From assembly GCF_001752365.1 (NCBI RefSeq), contig NZ_MEIY01000001.1:1967003-2031002 (forward strand): a stretch of DNA of 64,000 bases, read 5' to 3'. The DNA is from Marinobacter sp. X15-166B (GTDB lineage: Bacteria > Pseudomonadota > Gammaproteobacteria > Pseudomonadales > Oleiphilaceae). Made by a program: the position numbers and the translations under genes. Under the pieces are notes generated by a model. It was not told the DNA's origin. It did not search any database and saw only the letters and a program-made list of their open reading frames with translations. The stretch's first letter is position 1. Each line of letters opens with the position of its first letter. This document shows, in pieces, positions 52,184 through 61,236 of the stretch.

Positions 52184-55100
52184 ATGACACCTGACCGAAG
52201 CTCATTCATGCGGCGCCTGCGCACCGGGTTACTGTCCTGTGTGTTCGGTGTGCTGACCCTCAACTCGGCCCTCGCGGCGTCGGTGCAGATTGCCGATGTA
52301 CCGCCGTTTCTTGGCGGCTCGGTGGCGCCGAATATCATGTTCATCATTGACGATTCGGGCTCCATGCAATTTGAGGTGCCTGAAAGCGATGACGTGCACG
52401 GGACCCGCTATCTGTTCCCGCCCGTCAGTAATATGTATGGAAGTAGTATTTATTCAAATCGTATCTTCACGTTTGAGGATGGCAATGAATACAACCGCTA
52501 TTTCCGCTCTGCCGCCAACAACCCGTTTTTTTACGACCCCACCAAAACCTACCAGCCCTGGTTCAAGGGGGATCGCTCACAGTGGCCCCAGGCCGATCCT
52601 GAAGCGGCGTATTACTTTCCCGGGCGTACCGGGTCCGCAACGCTGAATCTGACGGTCAAGCACAGTCATAGTGCCTGGAAGAATAACAGCGGTAATAACG
52701 ATAATACGAAGCGCGATTTTTGGCCCATCACCTATTACGTGCTCAAAGATCCGGATGACGATCCGTGGGACGAAGACAGTTACACCCGTTATCAGATTCG
52801 GGGCAATAAAGGTTATGTGAATGACGATCTGGATGACGATGACGAATACGAGGTGTCGGAATTCCAGCACGACGGGGTTACCCGCACGGTCGCGGAAGAA
52901 AAGCAGAACTTTGCCAACTGGTTTACCTACTACCGGTCGCGCACTCTGGCGTCGAGGGCGGGCATTGGCAACGCCTTTTCGAAGCAGGGCGAGGGCATGC
53001 GCGTCGGTTACGGTCGCCTCAATAAAGGGTCTGAAAAAATTGACGGCGTGAGCACCTCGGTCATCGTCAATGGCGTGCGCCTGTTCAAAGACGCTGATCG
53101 GGAGAGTTTTTTCGACCGCTTGTATACCGATGGTGTGCCCGCTCAGGGCACCCCCCTGCGCGAAGCGCTCTATCAGGCGGGCAGGTATTTTGAACGCAAG
53201 GACGACGCCGGCCCCTGGGCGGCGGAACCCGGGGGCACTAAAACCGCCGACCACCTTGAGTGCCGCCAGTCGTTCACCATCCTGATGACCGATGGGTACT
53301 GGAGCGGGTCCCTGGCAAACACAGTCGGCAACGTGGATGGCAAGAGCGGCGCGGCGATCGGTGAATATAAATACCAGCCGGAGTCCCCGTTCAAGGATAC
53401 CCACAGCAATACCCTGGCCGACGTGGCCATGCATTTCTGGGCGCGGGATTTGCGGCCGGACCTGGCCAACGAAGTCCCCGTCAGCAGCAAAGCTGGCAAC
53501 ATCAACCCGGCGTTCTGGCAGCATATGGTGACCTTTGGCGTCGGGCTGGGGGTGACCGGCAGCATTGATCCGGCCACTGCGTTCAGCGCCATTGCCACCG
53601 GTGACACCATCAACTGGCCAGATCCCGAGAACAGCGACCCCGCCAAAGTCGACGACCTGCTGCATGCCGCCGTCAATGGCCGGGGGGGCTTTTTCAACGC
53701 CGCCGATCCGGATACCTTTGCCCAGGAGTTGACCGGTGTGCTGACCGACATCGTCTCGCGGGTAGAGGAGTCGTCCACTTCCGCCGCAGCCAGTTCTGCG
53801 GTGCTGAGGAAAGACGCCCTGAGCTACTCCGCGGGCTTCCGCAGTACCGACTGGAGTGGTGCCCTGCAGGCGGCGGAAATCCTGGCCGGCGGGGCGCGGG
53901 GACGGCTGATCTGGGATGCCGAATACGGTCTCGAAAATAAAGGAGCCGCCGGCCGTGCCTTGTTCACCCACAACGGCGCGGCAGGGGTTGAGTTTAAGGC
54001 CTTGGGGAGCTTGTCGGCGCAACAGCAGGCGGCGCTGAATACTGCGACCGACAATTCCACCGACAATCTGGGGCAGGCCCGCATTGATTGGCTGCGTGGC
54101 AGCAACTCTGCCCACGCGTCCTTCCGCGATCGTCTGTATGTGCCATCCACCGGCGGCACCAGCCGGCTGCGATTGCTGGGCGACATCATCGGCTCGAACC
54201 CCCAGTTTGCCGGCAAGACCAACTTCGGGCATCGCCGCTTGCCGGGTGCGGAAGGTAAATCCTATGCAGCCTATCGGGCGAGTACCGAGTACCAGAGCCG
54301 GCCCGATGTGATTTATGTCGGCGCCAATGATGGCTATTTACACGGTTTCCACTCGCTCACCGGCGAGGAATTGTTTGCCTATTTGCCCGGTGAGCTGATC
54401 GAACCGGAGTCCGGTAAGGATTTTGCACCCATCAATGCGCTGATGGAGCCCAACTACCACCACCGGTATTTTGTTGACGGCACACCCACCATCGGGGATG
54501 CCTATCTCGATGGCCAGTGGAAGTCGATTCTGGTGGGCACTATGGGCGCCGGTGGCAAAACCGTTTTCGCCCTGGATGTCAGCGATCCAGCCAACTTCGC
54601 CGGGAGTGACGTGCTGTGGGAGTTTACCGACCCTGAACTGGGGCAGGGGGTGACGGCTGCGCAAATTACCCGTCTGGATTCGGGCACCTGGGTGGCCGTG
54701 TTTGGCAACGGCTATAACAGCGCCTCCGACCAGTCGGTCCTGTTTGTTGTCGACCTGAAAGACGGCTCCCTGATCGCCCGCCTCGAAACCGGCGAAGGAA
54801 CGGCCACCAACCCGAACGGCATGGCGCCGCCCGTCATTCTGGTAGACCCGCACACCGGCATCGCCAAGGCCGCTTACGCGGGCGACCTGCAGGGTAATTT
54901 ATGGCGGGCTAGCCTGGCGGCCAGCAACCTGGGCGGGGGTAAAGCTGTCACCAACCTGTTCACCGCCGAGCTGACGGATAACTCCCGGCAACCCATCACC
55001 TCGGCTCCGGCGCTTGCCCACAACCCCGGGGGCGGTCCGGGCGATCTTGTGGTCGTGGTTGGTACCGGATCCTACTTCCGGGTGACCGACAGCGGCGATA

Positions 55101-55792
55101 ACCAGACCCAGAGTCTCTACGGTATTTTCGACAACGGAGCCGCCAATAACCTCACCCGGGGACAGTTGCTCAAGCAAACCATCACCGACCAGGCCGCCAC
55201 GGATTACAAGGTTGATCGCAACGGCGTCATGACCACCGAGACCGTGGATGTCAGGGTTGTTTCGGCGAACAGTCTGAAGACAGGCGACCGGGGTTGGTAC
55301 CTGGACCTTGGCAAGATAGCCGGTGAGCGGGTTGTCAGCAGACCGTCATTCCCGTCGGGTTACCCCGTAAAGCGGGTACGTTTCAGTACCCTGATCCCCG
55401 ACAACAACGATTGTGGCGGTGGCCGGGATGGGTATCTGATGGACATTGATCTGCTGACCGGCGGGCAGACCGACAATGCGGTGTTTGATCTGAACCGTGA
55501 CGGCAAATATACCACCGCAGACGCCCATGGCTCCGAAGTGGTGAATGGCATCAAAGGTGTGGTGTCCGGAGAGGAACTCAGGGTTGTGCTCGATAACAAA
55601 ACGGATCTGTATATCGAGTCCGTGATCGTCGATTTGCCGGAGGATTATACGGGCCCGGTCGATCCGGTGGATCCGGACCCGGATGCAGATGACGACGATG
55701 ACGAAGACGGCGATCCACCCTGTCAGGGGCCCGCGTGCGGTGAAGCTGAGGGGTACAATTTCGGCCGCCAGAATTGGGAAGAGTTTCGTTAA
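52184..55792 (+). CDS. pilY1: Pilus tip adhesin PilY1, copy 2
   Basis: This protein of about 1202 residues has a signal peptide ending near SALAA. The MIDAS DDSGS lies at 56-60, and the C-terminal propeller has VGANDGYLHGFHSLTGEE and AYAGDLQGNLWRASL. At the place of the PilY1 calcium loop it reads VDPHTGIAKAAYAG (about 887), without the acidic ligands. A dockerin-like DLNRDGKYTTAD remains near 1102. The tail is very acidic (DPDADDDDDEDGD), has CQGPAC, and ends FGRQNWEEFR. AGGGAG lies seven bases before the ATG. Confidence 0.93.
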   Translation: MTPDRSSFMRRLRTGLLSCVFGVLTLNSALAASVQIADVPPFLGGSVAPNIMFIIDDSGSMQFEVPESDDVHGTRYLFPPVSNMYGSSIYSNRIFTFEDGNEYNRYFRSAANNPFFYDPTKTYQPWFKGDRSQWPQADPEAAYYFPGRTGSATLNLTVKHSHSAWKNNSGNNDNTKRDFWPITYYVLKDPDDDPWDEDSYTRYQIRGNKGYVNDDLDDDDEYEVSEFQHDGVTRTVAEEKQNFANWFTYYRSRTLASRAGIGNAFSKQGEGMRVGYGRLNKGSEKIDGVSTSVIVNGVRLFKDADRESFFDRLYTDGVPAQGTPLREALYQAGRYFERKDDAGPWAAEPGGTKTADHLECRQSFTILMTDGYWSGSLANTVGNVDGKSGAAIGEYKYQPESPFKDTHSNTLADVAMHFWARDLRPDLANEVPVSSKAGNINPAFWQHMVTFGVGLGVTGSIDPATAFSAIATGDTINWPDPENSDPAKVDDLLHAAVNGRGGFFNAADPDTFAQELTGVLTDIVSRVEESSTSAAASSAVLRKDALSYSAGFRSTDWSGALQAAEILAGGARGRLIWDAEYGLENKGAAGRALFTHNGAAGVEFKALGSLSAQQQAALNTATDNSTDNLGQARIDWLRGSNSAHASFRDRLYVPSTGGTSRLRLLGDIIGSNPQFAGKTNFGHRRLPGAEGKSYAAYRASTEYQSRPDVIYVGANDGYLHGFHSLTGEELFAYLPGELIEPESGKDFAPINALMEPNYHHRYFVDGTPTIGDAYLDGQWKSILVGTMGAGGKTVFALDVSDPANFAGSDVLWEFTDPELGQGVTAAQITRLDSGTWVAVFGNGYNSASDQSVLFVVDLKDGSLIARLETGEGTATNPNGMAPPVILVDPHTGIAKAAYAGDLQGNLWRASLAASNLGGGKAVTNLFTAELTDNSRQPITSAPALAHNPGGGPGDLVVVVGTGSYFRVTDSGDNQTQSLYGIFDNGAANNLTRGQLLKQTITDQAATDYKVDRNGVMTTETVDVRVVSANSLKTGDRGWYLDLGKIAGERVVSRPSFPSGYPVKRVRFSTLIPDNNDCGGGRDGYLMDIDLLTGGQTDNAVFDLNRDGKYTTADAHGSEVVNGIKGVVSGEELRVVLDNKTDLYIESVIVDLPEDYTGPVDPVDPDPDADDDDDEDGDPPCQGPACGEAEGYNFGRQNWEEFR

Positions 55793-55801
55793 CCGCTGAT
55801 G

Positions 55802-55830
55802 CGTGGAGGTGCCCACCCGGGGCCTCCACG
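55802..55830 (+). promoter_or_regulatory. Hairpin between pilY1 and pilE of cassette 2
   Basis: CGTGGAGG (55802-55809) and CCTCCACG (55823-55830) form a perfect 8-bp stem 18 bases before the pilE start. No T run follows. It may protect or process the pilE message. Confidence 0.5.
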
Positions 55831-55848
55831 ATCTCAAGGGTTCTTATA

Positions 55849-56286
55849 ATGATGCGAATCACCAGAAAAACACCCACAACGAATCACGGTTTCACGCTCA
55901 TCGAGCTTATGATTGCGGTCGCCATCATCGGCATTATCGCGACCATCGCGGTGCCCAGTTATCAGCGTTATGTGGAATCCACCCGGCGAACCACCGCCCA
56001 GGGGGATCTGCTGGAACTGGCTCAGTTTATGGAGCGGCGCTACACCAACGGGTACGACTACCGCGACGCGGACGGCACCGCCCCGGCGCTGCCGTTTACC
56101 GCGCAACCGAGGCAGGGCGGCCCGCAATTTTACCAGTACGGGTTCGAGGGCGCCGTAGCCCGGGAAACCTTTGTCCTGCAGGCCACGCCGGTGGGCGGGC
56201 AAAGCACGGAGGCGTGCGGCTGGCTGAGAATTGACCAGGCCGGCGCCAGGAGCAGCGAATCAGGCGATGCTGATTGCTGGCGCTAG
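55849..56286 (+). CDS. pilE: Minor pilin PilE, cassette 2
   Basis: The leader MMRITRKTPTTNHG is followed by FTLIELMIAVAIIGIIATIA and VPSYQRYVESTRRTTAQGDL. It has 145 residues. The C-terminal D-loop is closed by the usual Cys pair (EACGWLRID and DADCWR), unlike the cysteine-free PilE of cassette 1. AAGGG lies eight bases before the first of two adjacent ATGs. It is convergent with the third fimT. Confidence 0.92.
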   Translation: MMRITRKTPTTNHGFTLIELMIAVAIIGIIATIAVPSYQRYVESTRRTTAQGDLLELAQFMERRYTNGYDYRDADGTAPALPFTAQPRQGGPQFYQYGFEGAVARETFVLQATPVGGQSTEACGWLRIDQAGARSSESGDADCWR

Positions 56287-56306
56287 CAGCACGCCCGGGC
56301 GGGCCA

Positions 56307-56876
56307 TCAGTCACAAGTGATGGGCTTGCCCTGGGCATCCTCCACCTGGCCGTCCAGATCGGTATCCTGCGCCAACCGTGTTCTGCCCGGGAAACTGACA
56401 ATGAGCCGGCGTATAAACCGCGGGTCACCGGAAGTGGGGCAGTAGGTCAGGTTGCCGAGGGTCCCTTTGGAGCCGCCGAGGGCATCAAACTGGAAGTAGC
56501 GGCGCTGGGCCGGCGCCGCCCGGAGGACACCGCCGGCGGCGCGGTCAAGCTGTTTGATAATGACCTCTCCCTGAGAGAGCGCACGACTATTGTCCGGGTC
56601 ACGGAACACCGAAATGGGCCGGTGCCAGTCGTTGGAGCACTGGTTGGCCGCATCCAGGGGGCAAATGGTCACGATGGTGGTGCGGGTGATGGCTTCGGTT
56701 CGCGCAAACCTGAATAGCTGGCGTAATTCCTTTATCGCTGCATCGGCTCGCTGGGTGTGGATCATCGAGGGGGCTACAGAGGCTACGGAAAGGGCAATTG
56801 TGGCCATGACGAGCAAGGCAACACAAAGCTCAATAAGGGTCAGCCCCTTGGTCAAGCGAAAGGTTGTCATCTTCAA
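56307..56876 (-). CDS. fimT: Third FimT/GspH-family pseudopilin, inverted
   Basis: The leader MKMTTFRLTKG is followed by LTLIELCVALLVMATIALSV. The 189-residue protein has a GspH-like domain, four mature cysteines downstream of the helix, and two acidic loops: DPDNSRALSQGE, which lacks the EF-hand Gly, and DTDLDGQVEDAQ near the C-terminus. It stands alone, converging on cassette 2 and upstream of pilR on the same strand. Whether it serves the pilus or a type II secretion system cannot be told. Confidence 0.85.
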   Translation of the reverse strand: MKMTTFRLTKGLTLIELCVALLVMATIALSVASVAPSMIHTQRADAAIKELRQLFRFARTEAITRTTIVTICPLDAANQCSNDWHRPISVFRDPDNSRALSQGEVIIKQLDRAAGGVLRAAPAQRRYFQFDALGGSKGTLGNLTYCPTSGDPRFIRRLIVSFPGRTRLAQDTDLDGQVEDAQGKPITCD

Positions 56877-57002
56877 TCCCTGAAGTGAGGTAGCCCGGAC
56901 TTCCTGTCCTGGCAGTGAATGTTACTGCTTGAATCCAGTTAAAAACCGGCTGCAAAAATCCTTCGCCGGCTGAGTTCCTCCTTGCGCAGTGCGCGCTGTG
57001 GT

Positions 57003-58376
57003 CTATTCCATCTCCAGTTTCTTTAACCGGTACCGCAGCGCCCGGAAGCTGATCCCCAGCCGCTTTGCTGCCGCGGTTTTATTCCAGCGGGTGGCCTCCA
57101 GGGCTTGCTCAATGGCTTGTCGTTCGATGCCTTCCAGAAAGTTTTCCAGATCCATTGCACCGACCGGAATCGCCTGTGCCGGGCCCTCGGTGAGGTTGCC
57201 GGCCGGGGCGTCGGTTGGCGGGCCCTGATGGTTGAGGTGCAAATCGTCGGCACTGATGACAGCGCTGTCGCACAGGGTAAACGCCCGCTCCAGAATGTTT
57301 TCCAGCTCACGGATATTGCCCGGAAAGTGGTAGCGGCTCAGTCGGTCAATGGCCTCGGCCGAAAGCGTGGCTGCAGGACACTCGTACTCCGCAGCGATCC
57401 GGCCAAGGATGTGCTCGGCCAGCAGGGGGATGTCATCGGTGCGTTCCCTCAGCGGCGGTACATGTACGCCGATCACATTGACCCGGTAGTACAGGTCCTG
57501 GCGGAACTCACCCGCTGCCACCAGCGCTGACAGGTCTTTGTGGGTGGCACTGAGGATACGTACGTCTACCGGGTACTCCTGCGAATCACCCACCGGACGT
57601 ACGGCCTTCTCCTGTATTCCCCGCAACAGTTTCACTTGCATGGCCACCGGCAGGTCGGCAATTTCATCCAGCAGCAGGGTGCCGCCGTGGGCGGCGCGAA
57701 ACAGCCCCGCCTTGTTGTCGACGGCGCCGGTGAAACTGCCTTTTTTGTGACCAAAAAACTCACTTTCCATGAGTTCCGCCGGGATGGCGCCGCAGTTGAC
57801 CGCCACGAACGGTGCATTTGCCCGCGGTCCTTGCTGGTGAATCATGCGGGCCACCAATTCCTTACCGCTACCCGATTCGCCGCTGATAAACACCGGCGCC
57901 TGGCTGCGTGCGAGCTTCTGGATCTGGCTGCGCAGGGATTGAATGCTTCTGGATTCTCCCAGAATCAGGCTGTCCCGGCTCGCAGGTGAAGGCGGGACTG
58001 TACTGGTGTCCGCCAACTTGAGGGCACTGTGGACCAGTTCGCGCAGACGTGGCAGCTCCACTGGCTTGGAAACAAAATCAAAGGCCCCGGCCTTGAGGGA
58101 CTCTATCGCTGTATCCATGCTGCCATAGGCGGTGATCACCGCCACCGGTATCTGGGGGCGGTGCTGCTGGATCCAGGCCACCAGTTCAATGCCGTTGCCA
58201 TCCGGCAGGTTCATGTCGGTCAGGCACAGGTGGATGGTTTCCGTTTCCAGGAACGCTTTGGCTGAGCGCACATCTTCTGCGGTGAGCACGGTGATGCCCA
58301 TTCGCGTCAGGGTGATCTCGAGCAGATCACGAATGTCGGGTTCGTCGTCAACAATCAGCGCAATGTTATTGGTCAT
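57003..58376 (-). CDS. pilR: Sigma-54 response regulator PilR
   Basis: PilR is an NtrC-family activator of sigma-54 pilin promoters. The receiver domain (1-120) has D54 in CLTDMNLP. The AAA+ domain has the Walker A GESGSGKE and the sigma-54 contact loop GSFTGA, and the C-terminal Fis-like HTH reads NKTAAAKRLGISFRALRYRL. At 457 residues the length is normal. It follows pilS with 58 bases between. Confidence 0.95.
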   Translation of the reverse strand: MTNNIALIVDDEPDIRDLLEITLTRMGITVLTAEDVRSAKAFLETETIHLCLTDMNLPDGNGIELVAWIQQHRPQIPVAVITAYGSMDTAIESLKAGAFDFVSKPVELPRLRELVHSALKLADTSTVPPSPASRDSLILGESRSIQSLRSQIQKLARSQAPVFISGESGSGKELVARMIHQQGPRANAPFVAVNCGAIPAELMESEFFGHKKGSFTGAVDNKAGLFRAAHGGTLLLDEIADLPVAMQVKLLRGIQEKAVRPVGDSQEYPVDVRILSATHKDLSALVAAGEFRQDLYYRVNVIGVHVPPLRERTDDIPLLAEHILGRIAAEYECPAATLSAEAIDRLSRYHFPGNIRELENILERAFTLCDSAVISADDLHLNHQGPPTDAPAGNLTEGPAQAIPVGAMDLENFLEGIERQAIEQALEATRWNKTAAAKRLGISFRALRYRLKKLEME

Positions 58377-58434
58377 TAGTCACTACTGAGTCCAGTTCGT
58401 TTTAAATATCCAGCCGGCCGGTGCCGGTCGTTAT

Positions 58435-60075
58435 CTAAAGCATTCGTCCATGGTGAGCGAAAATAATTCGAAAACAACACCCCGGCGGGGAGCCATCCAG
58501 TAACGAAAGGTGGGCCTGATTAGCCTCGCACAGTTCCCGCGCCAGATAAAGCCCGAGGCCGATGCCGCTGTGGCCAGTTGTGAAGAAGGGCTCAAATATG
58601 GAGGCCCGATGCTCGGGTTTCACCCCCGGGCCGTCATCCCGGATGTCAATGTACACCCGTTCACCGTCCGACGTGATGCCGGCCGTGAGGGACAGGGTCG
58701 CCCGGCCCGTCTGCTGGACACTGTAGTGCAAGCCGTTGTCACACAGGTTCATCAGCACCTGTTCGATCTGGCTGCGATCGAATCTGGCGATGGGCAGTCC
58801 TGCGGTGATGGCCAGGGTAATTTCCGGTGACGGCCGCTCACCGTGCAGCAGAGATTGGCGGTACTCCTGTACAAAGGTGGGCAGCCAGTCGTTGACGATG
58901 ACCGGTTCGCTGTTGGGGGTTTGCCGGCGCGACAGGTCCAGGATGTTCTCAATGATCAGGTTGACCCGCCGTGAGTGGCGATGGATGATCTCGAGCATCT
59001 TGCGGTCGTGGGGGTCGGCGTGTTTCGATTCGCTCATCAACTGGGCGGCGTGGCTGATGGCCCCCAGCGGGTTGCGGACCTCGTGGGCGATGCCTGCGGT
59101 CAGGTGACCCAGAGAGGCCAGCTTCATTTGCTGCGCCTGCTGGGTCACTTTGCTCAGGTCGTCAATAAACACCAGAATAAGGTCGGCGCCCTGCTGGTCC
59201 AGCCTGGTAAAGTTGGCCTGCAGCAAGGGGGACGTGCTGCCCGACTGAAAGGGCGCTGTTTTTTGCAGTGGCGCTTGCAGCCAACTGTCCAGGCGTTCTC
59301 GGAGCGGCGCGGGCAGGGGTCGGCCCCGGGTGCTGGCGTGTATCGACGGTGGCGTGCCAAACAGCAGTTCATCCGCTGCCGCATTGGAAACCCTCACCGT
59401 GCCGTGTTGGTCGGTTACCATAATGCCGGTGCGCATGCGTTGAATGATTTGCTGATTGATCTTTTCCAGTTCGGCAATGCTTTTGGCGCGATCATCGGCC
59501 AGGGCTTCACTGCGGGTCATGCGATGGGTGATGTATTGCAACACAAAGGCGGCGAGGAAATACAGAATGCCCAGCGAGCCGGCCCGCACAATGACGTCGA
59601 CATCTGTGCCCTGCGCGAGTACCGCCCAGCCTGCGAGGCCCAGTGAGCAGAGGGCCGCCAGGGCCGCATAAAAAGTCCCGATCCGGCTCGGGGTAAGAAT
59701 ATTTCCCGCCGCTACAGAGACAATGATCAGGTTCGCCATGGCGCTGGATATGCCTGTGCTGAAGAATAAAAACGCGTGCATAAAGAGAATGTCAGCCAGT
59801 ATCGACAGGTTGATATGGCGCGCCTCGGGGCGAAAGCCGGACAGCAGCAGCAGGCCGATAAACCCGTTGAGGACCGCGTAGCCGAATACGCCGGCCTGGT
59901 AGGGGTCCAGCATGCGGATGTCAAAGTCGGTCGGCGCGATGATTGCGAACCCGATCAGCATGGCGCTGACCACCAACCGGTAGTTGTTGTAAATCCGGAA
60001 CAGTCTGGTGCGCTGGCCGGCCTGTTGGGGGTAGGGGTGCCAGAAGGATGGGGTGTCGGGGTCTGTCAGGGCCAT
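58435..60075 (-). CDS. pilS: Sensor histidine kinase PilS
   Basis: PilS is the membrane sensor partner of PilR. About six helices (about 30-190) are followed by a PAS-like region, the HisKA box GIAHEVRNPLGAISHAAQLM with the phospho-His, and the HATPase motifs NLCDNGLHYS (N box), DIRDDGPGV and GIGLGLYLARELCE. With the ATG at 60075 it has 546 residues; a TTG at 60105 is a less likely start. Confidence 0.94.
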   Translation of the reverse strand: MALTDPDTPSFWHPYPQQAGQRTRLFRIYNNYRLVVSAMLIGFAIIAPTDFDIRMLDPYQAGVFGYAVLNGFIGLLLLSGFRPEARHINLSILADILFMHAFLFFSTGISSAMANLIIVSVAAGNILTPSRIGTFYAALAALCSLGLAGWAVLAQGTDVDVIVRAGSLGILYFLAAFVLQYITHRMTRSEALADDRAKSIAELEKINQQIIQRMRTGIMVTDQHGTVRVSNAAADELLFGTPPSIHASTRGRPLPAPLRERLDSWLQAPLQKTAPFQSGSTSPLLQANFTRLDQQGADLILVFIDDLSKVTQQAQQMKLASLGHLTAGIAHEVRNPLGAISHAAQLMSESKHADPHDRKMLEIIHRHSRRVNLIIENILDLSRRQTPNSEPVIVNDWLPTFVQEYRQSLLHGERPSPEITLAITAGLPIARFDRSQIEQVLMNLCDNGLHYSVQQTGRATLSLTAGITSDGERVYIDIRDDGPGVKPEHRASIFEPFFTTGHSGIGLGLYLARELCEANQAHLSLLDGSPPGCCFRIIFAHHGRML

Positions 60076-60184
60076 GGGTCGGTCGGGGTCTCTTATCCGG
60101 AGCAAATGGACAGGGCAGGGCTATCATAGCCCGTTACCGGAGCAGAGTTACAGGTGCATCACTCGGGCCGCGCCGGCGTGTCGG

Positions 60185-60202
60185 GCCAGGCGCACGCCTG
60201 GC
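60185..60202. promoter_or_regulatory. Hairpin in the bamD-pilS intergenic region
   Basis: GCCAGGC-GCAC-GCCTGGC is a perfect 7-bp stem in the 190-base gap after bamD and before pilS (both minus strand). There is no T run. The rest of the gap is GC-rich and holds no gene I recognise. Confidence 0.45.
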
Positions 60203-60265
60203 GGGCAGGGCACGTGCGCACCGGGCAAGATGCGGGTGCCCCGCCAGCGGTCACCGGGGCCGTGC

Positions 60266-61096
60266 TCAGTTGCCCAACAGTCCGAAGGTCACCACATTAA
60301 GCAGCGAACGGTTTTCCCGCTTGAGTACGCTGGGTGTGAAATTGCGGTTGTCGTCGAAGGCGTCACTGTCCGGAAAATTCAGGGCAAGCAACTCAATGCC
60401 TTCGGCGGCGGCTTTGTCAAGATTCAGAAACTGGTAGGTTTCCACCAAGATAATCAGCGCTTCTTCCAGCGCCGGCGTGCTGGAAAAGTTTTCCACCACA
60501 TAGCGGGCGCGGTTATTGGCGGCCACGTAGGCTTCCCGTTTGATGTAATAACGGGCGGCCTGCACTTCCAGATCGGCCAGCCGGTTACGGATCGCGATCA
60601 TGCGCTGGCGGGCGTCGGCGGCGTATTCGCTATCCGGGTAGCGGTTGAGCAGCGTGGAAAAATCACTAAAGGCCTGTCGCTGCTCGCCGGGGTCCCGGGC
60701 GGCCACGTCCACGGCAAAGTAGCGTCCCGCCAGACTGATGTCCAGATTATAGGAAGCCAGACCGCGCATATACAGGGCGTAATCGGCGTGGTCGCTTTGC
60801 GGGTTCAGGCGTAAAAACCGGTCGGCTGCGGCCCGCGCGCCTTCCAGATCCAGGTTTTTGTAGCGGGCGTAGATCAGGTCCAGTTGCGCCTGTTCTGCAT
60901 AGCGGCCGAACGGGTAGTAAGATTCCAGATAGTCGAGGTTGGTTTCGGCCTCATTGAAATTGCCGGCGTTCATGGCTGTGCGGGCGTTTTCGTAGTAGGT
61001 TTTTTCTGGCAGAACTTCTTCCTGCTGTTGGGACGCGCACGCACTGATCAGCAGCACGGCTAATGACAGAAGGAATAATCGAAACGCTGATCTCAT
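60266..61096 (-). CDS. bamD: Outer-membrane protein assembly lipoprotein BamD
   Basis: BamD is an essential Bam-complex lipoprotein that acts with BamA in outer-membrane protein folding, including of the PilQ secretin environment. The signal peptide ends in LLISAC (Cys20). TPR repeats follow with YYENARTAMNAGNFNEAE, LESYYPFGRYAEQAQLDLIY and RYPDSEYAADARQRM. At 276 residues the length is normal. It is divergent from rluD, a conserved gammaproteobacterial arrangement. Confidence 0.96.
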   Translation of the reverse strand: MRSAFRLFLLSLAVLLISACASQQQEEVLPEKTYYENARTAMNAGNFNEAETNLDYLESYYPFGRYAEQAQLDLIYARYKNLDLEGARAAADRFLRLNPQSDHADYALYMRGLASYNLDISLAGRYFAVDVAARDPGEQRQAFSDFSTLLNRYPDSEYAADARQRMIAIRNRLADLEVQAARYYIKREAYVAANNRARYVVENFSSTPALEEALIILVETYQFLNLDKAAAEGIELLALNFPDSDAFDDNRNFTPSVLKRENRSLLNVVTFGLLGN

Positions 61097-61236
61097 GCCG
61101 GAATCCCGTATAATGAAGAAATAATCGATTGACCGTACATTGTAACGGGGTTAACGCTCCTTGTGCAGTAGCCGCTGCCCGGGAACCGGCGATTCCGTCC
61201 ACAATGACACGCTCTTCCAACCTGACTGGGCACTTA

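Noticed and set aside
42596..56286. Recent tandem duplication of the minor-pilin cassette
   Set aside because: The paralogous proteins differ in length, cysteines, loops and base composition, so an old divergence or separate origins fits better.
60106..60265. Structured RNA gene between pilS and bamD
   Set aside because: There are GC-rich hairpins but no match to tRNA, SRP RNA, 6S or RNase P features that I could recognise, and no promoter was evident.
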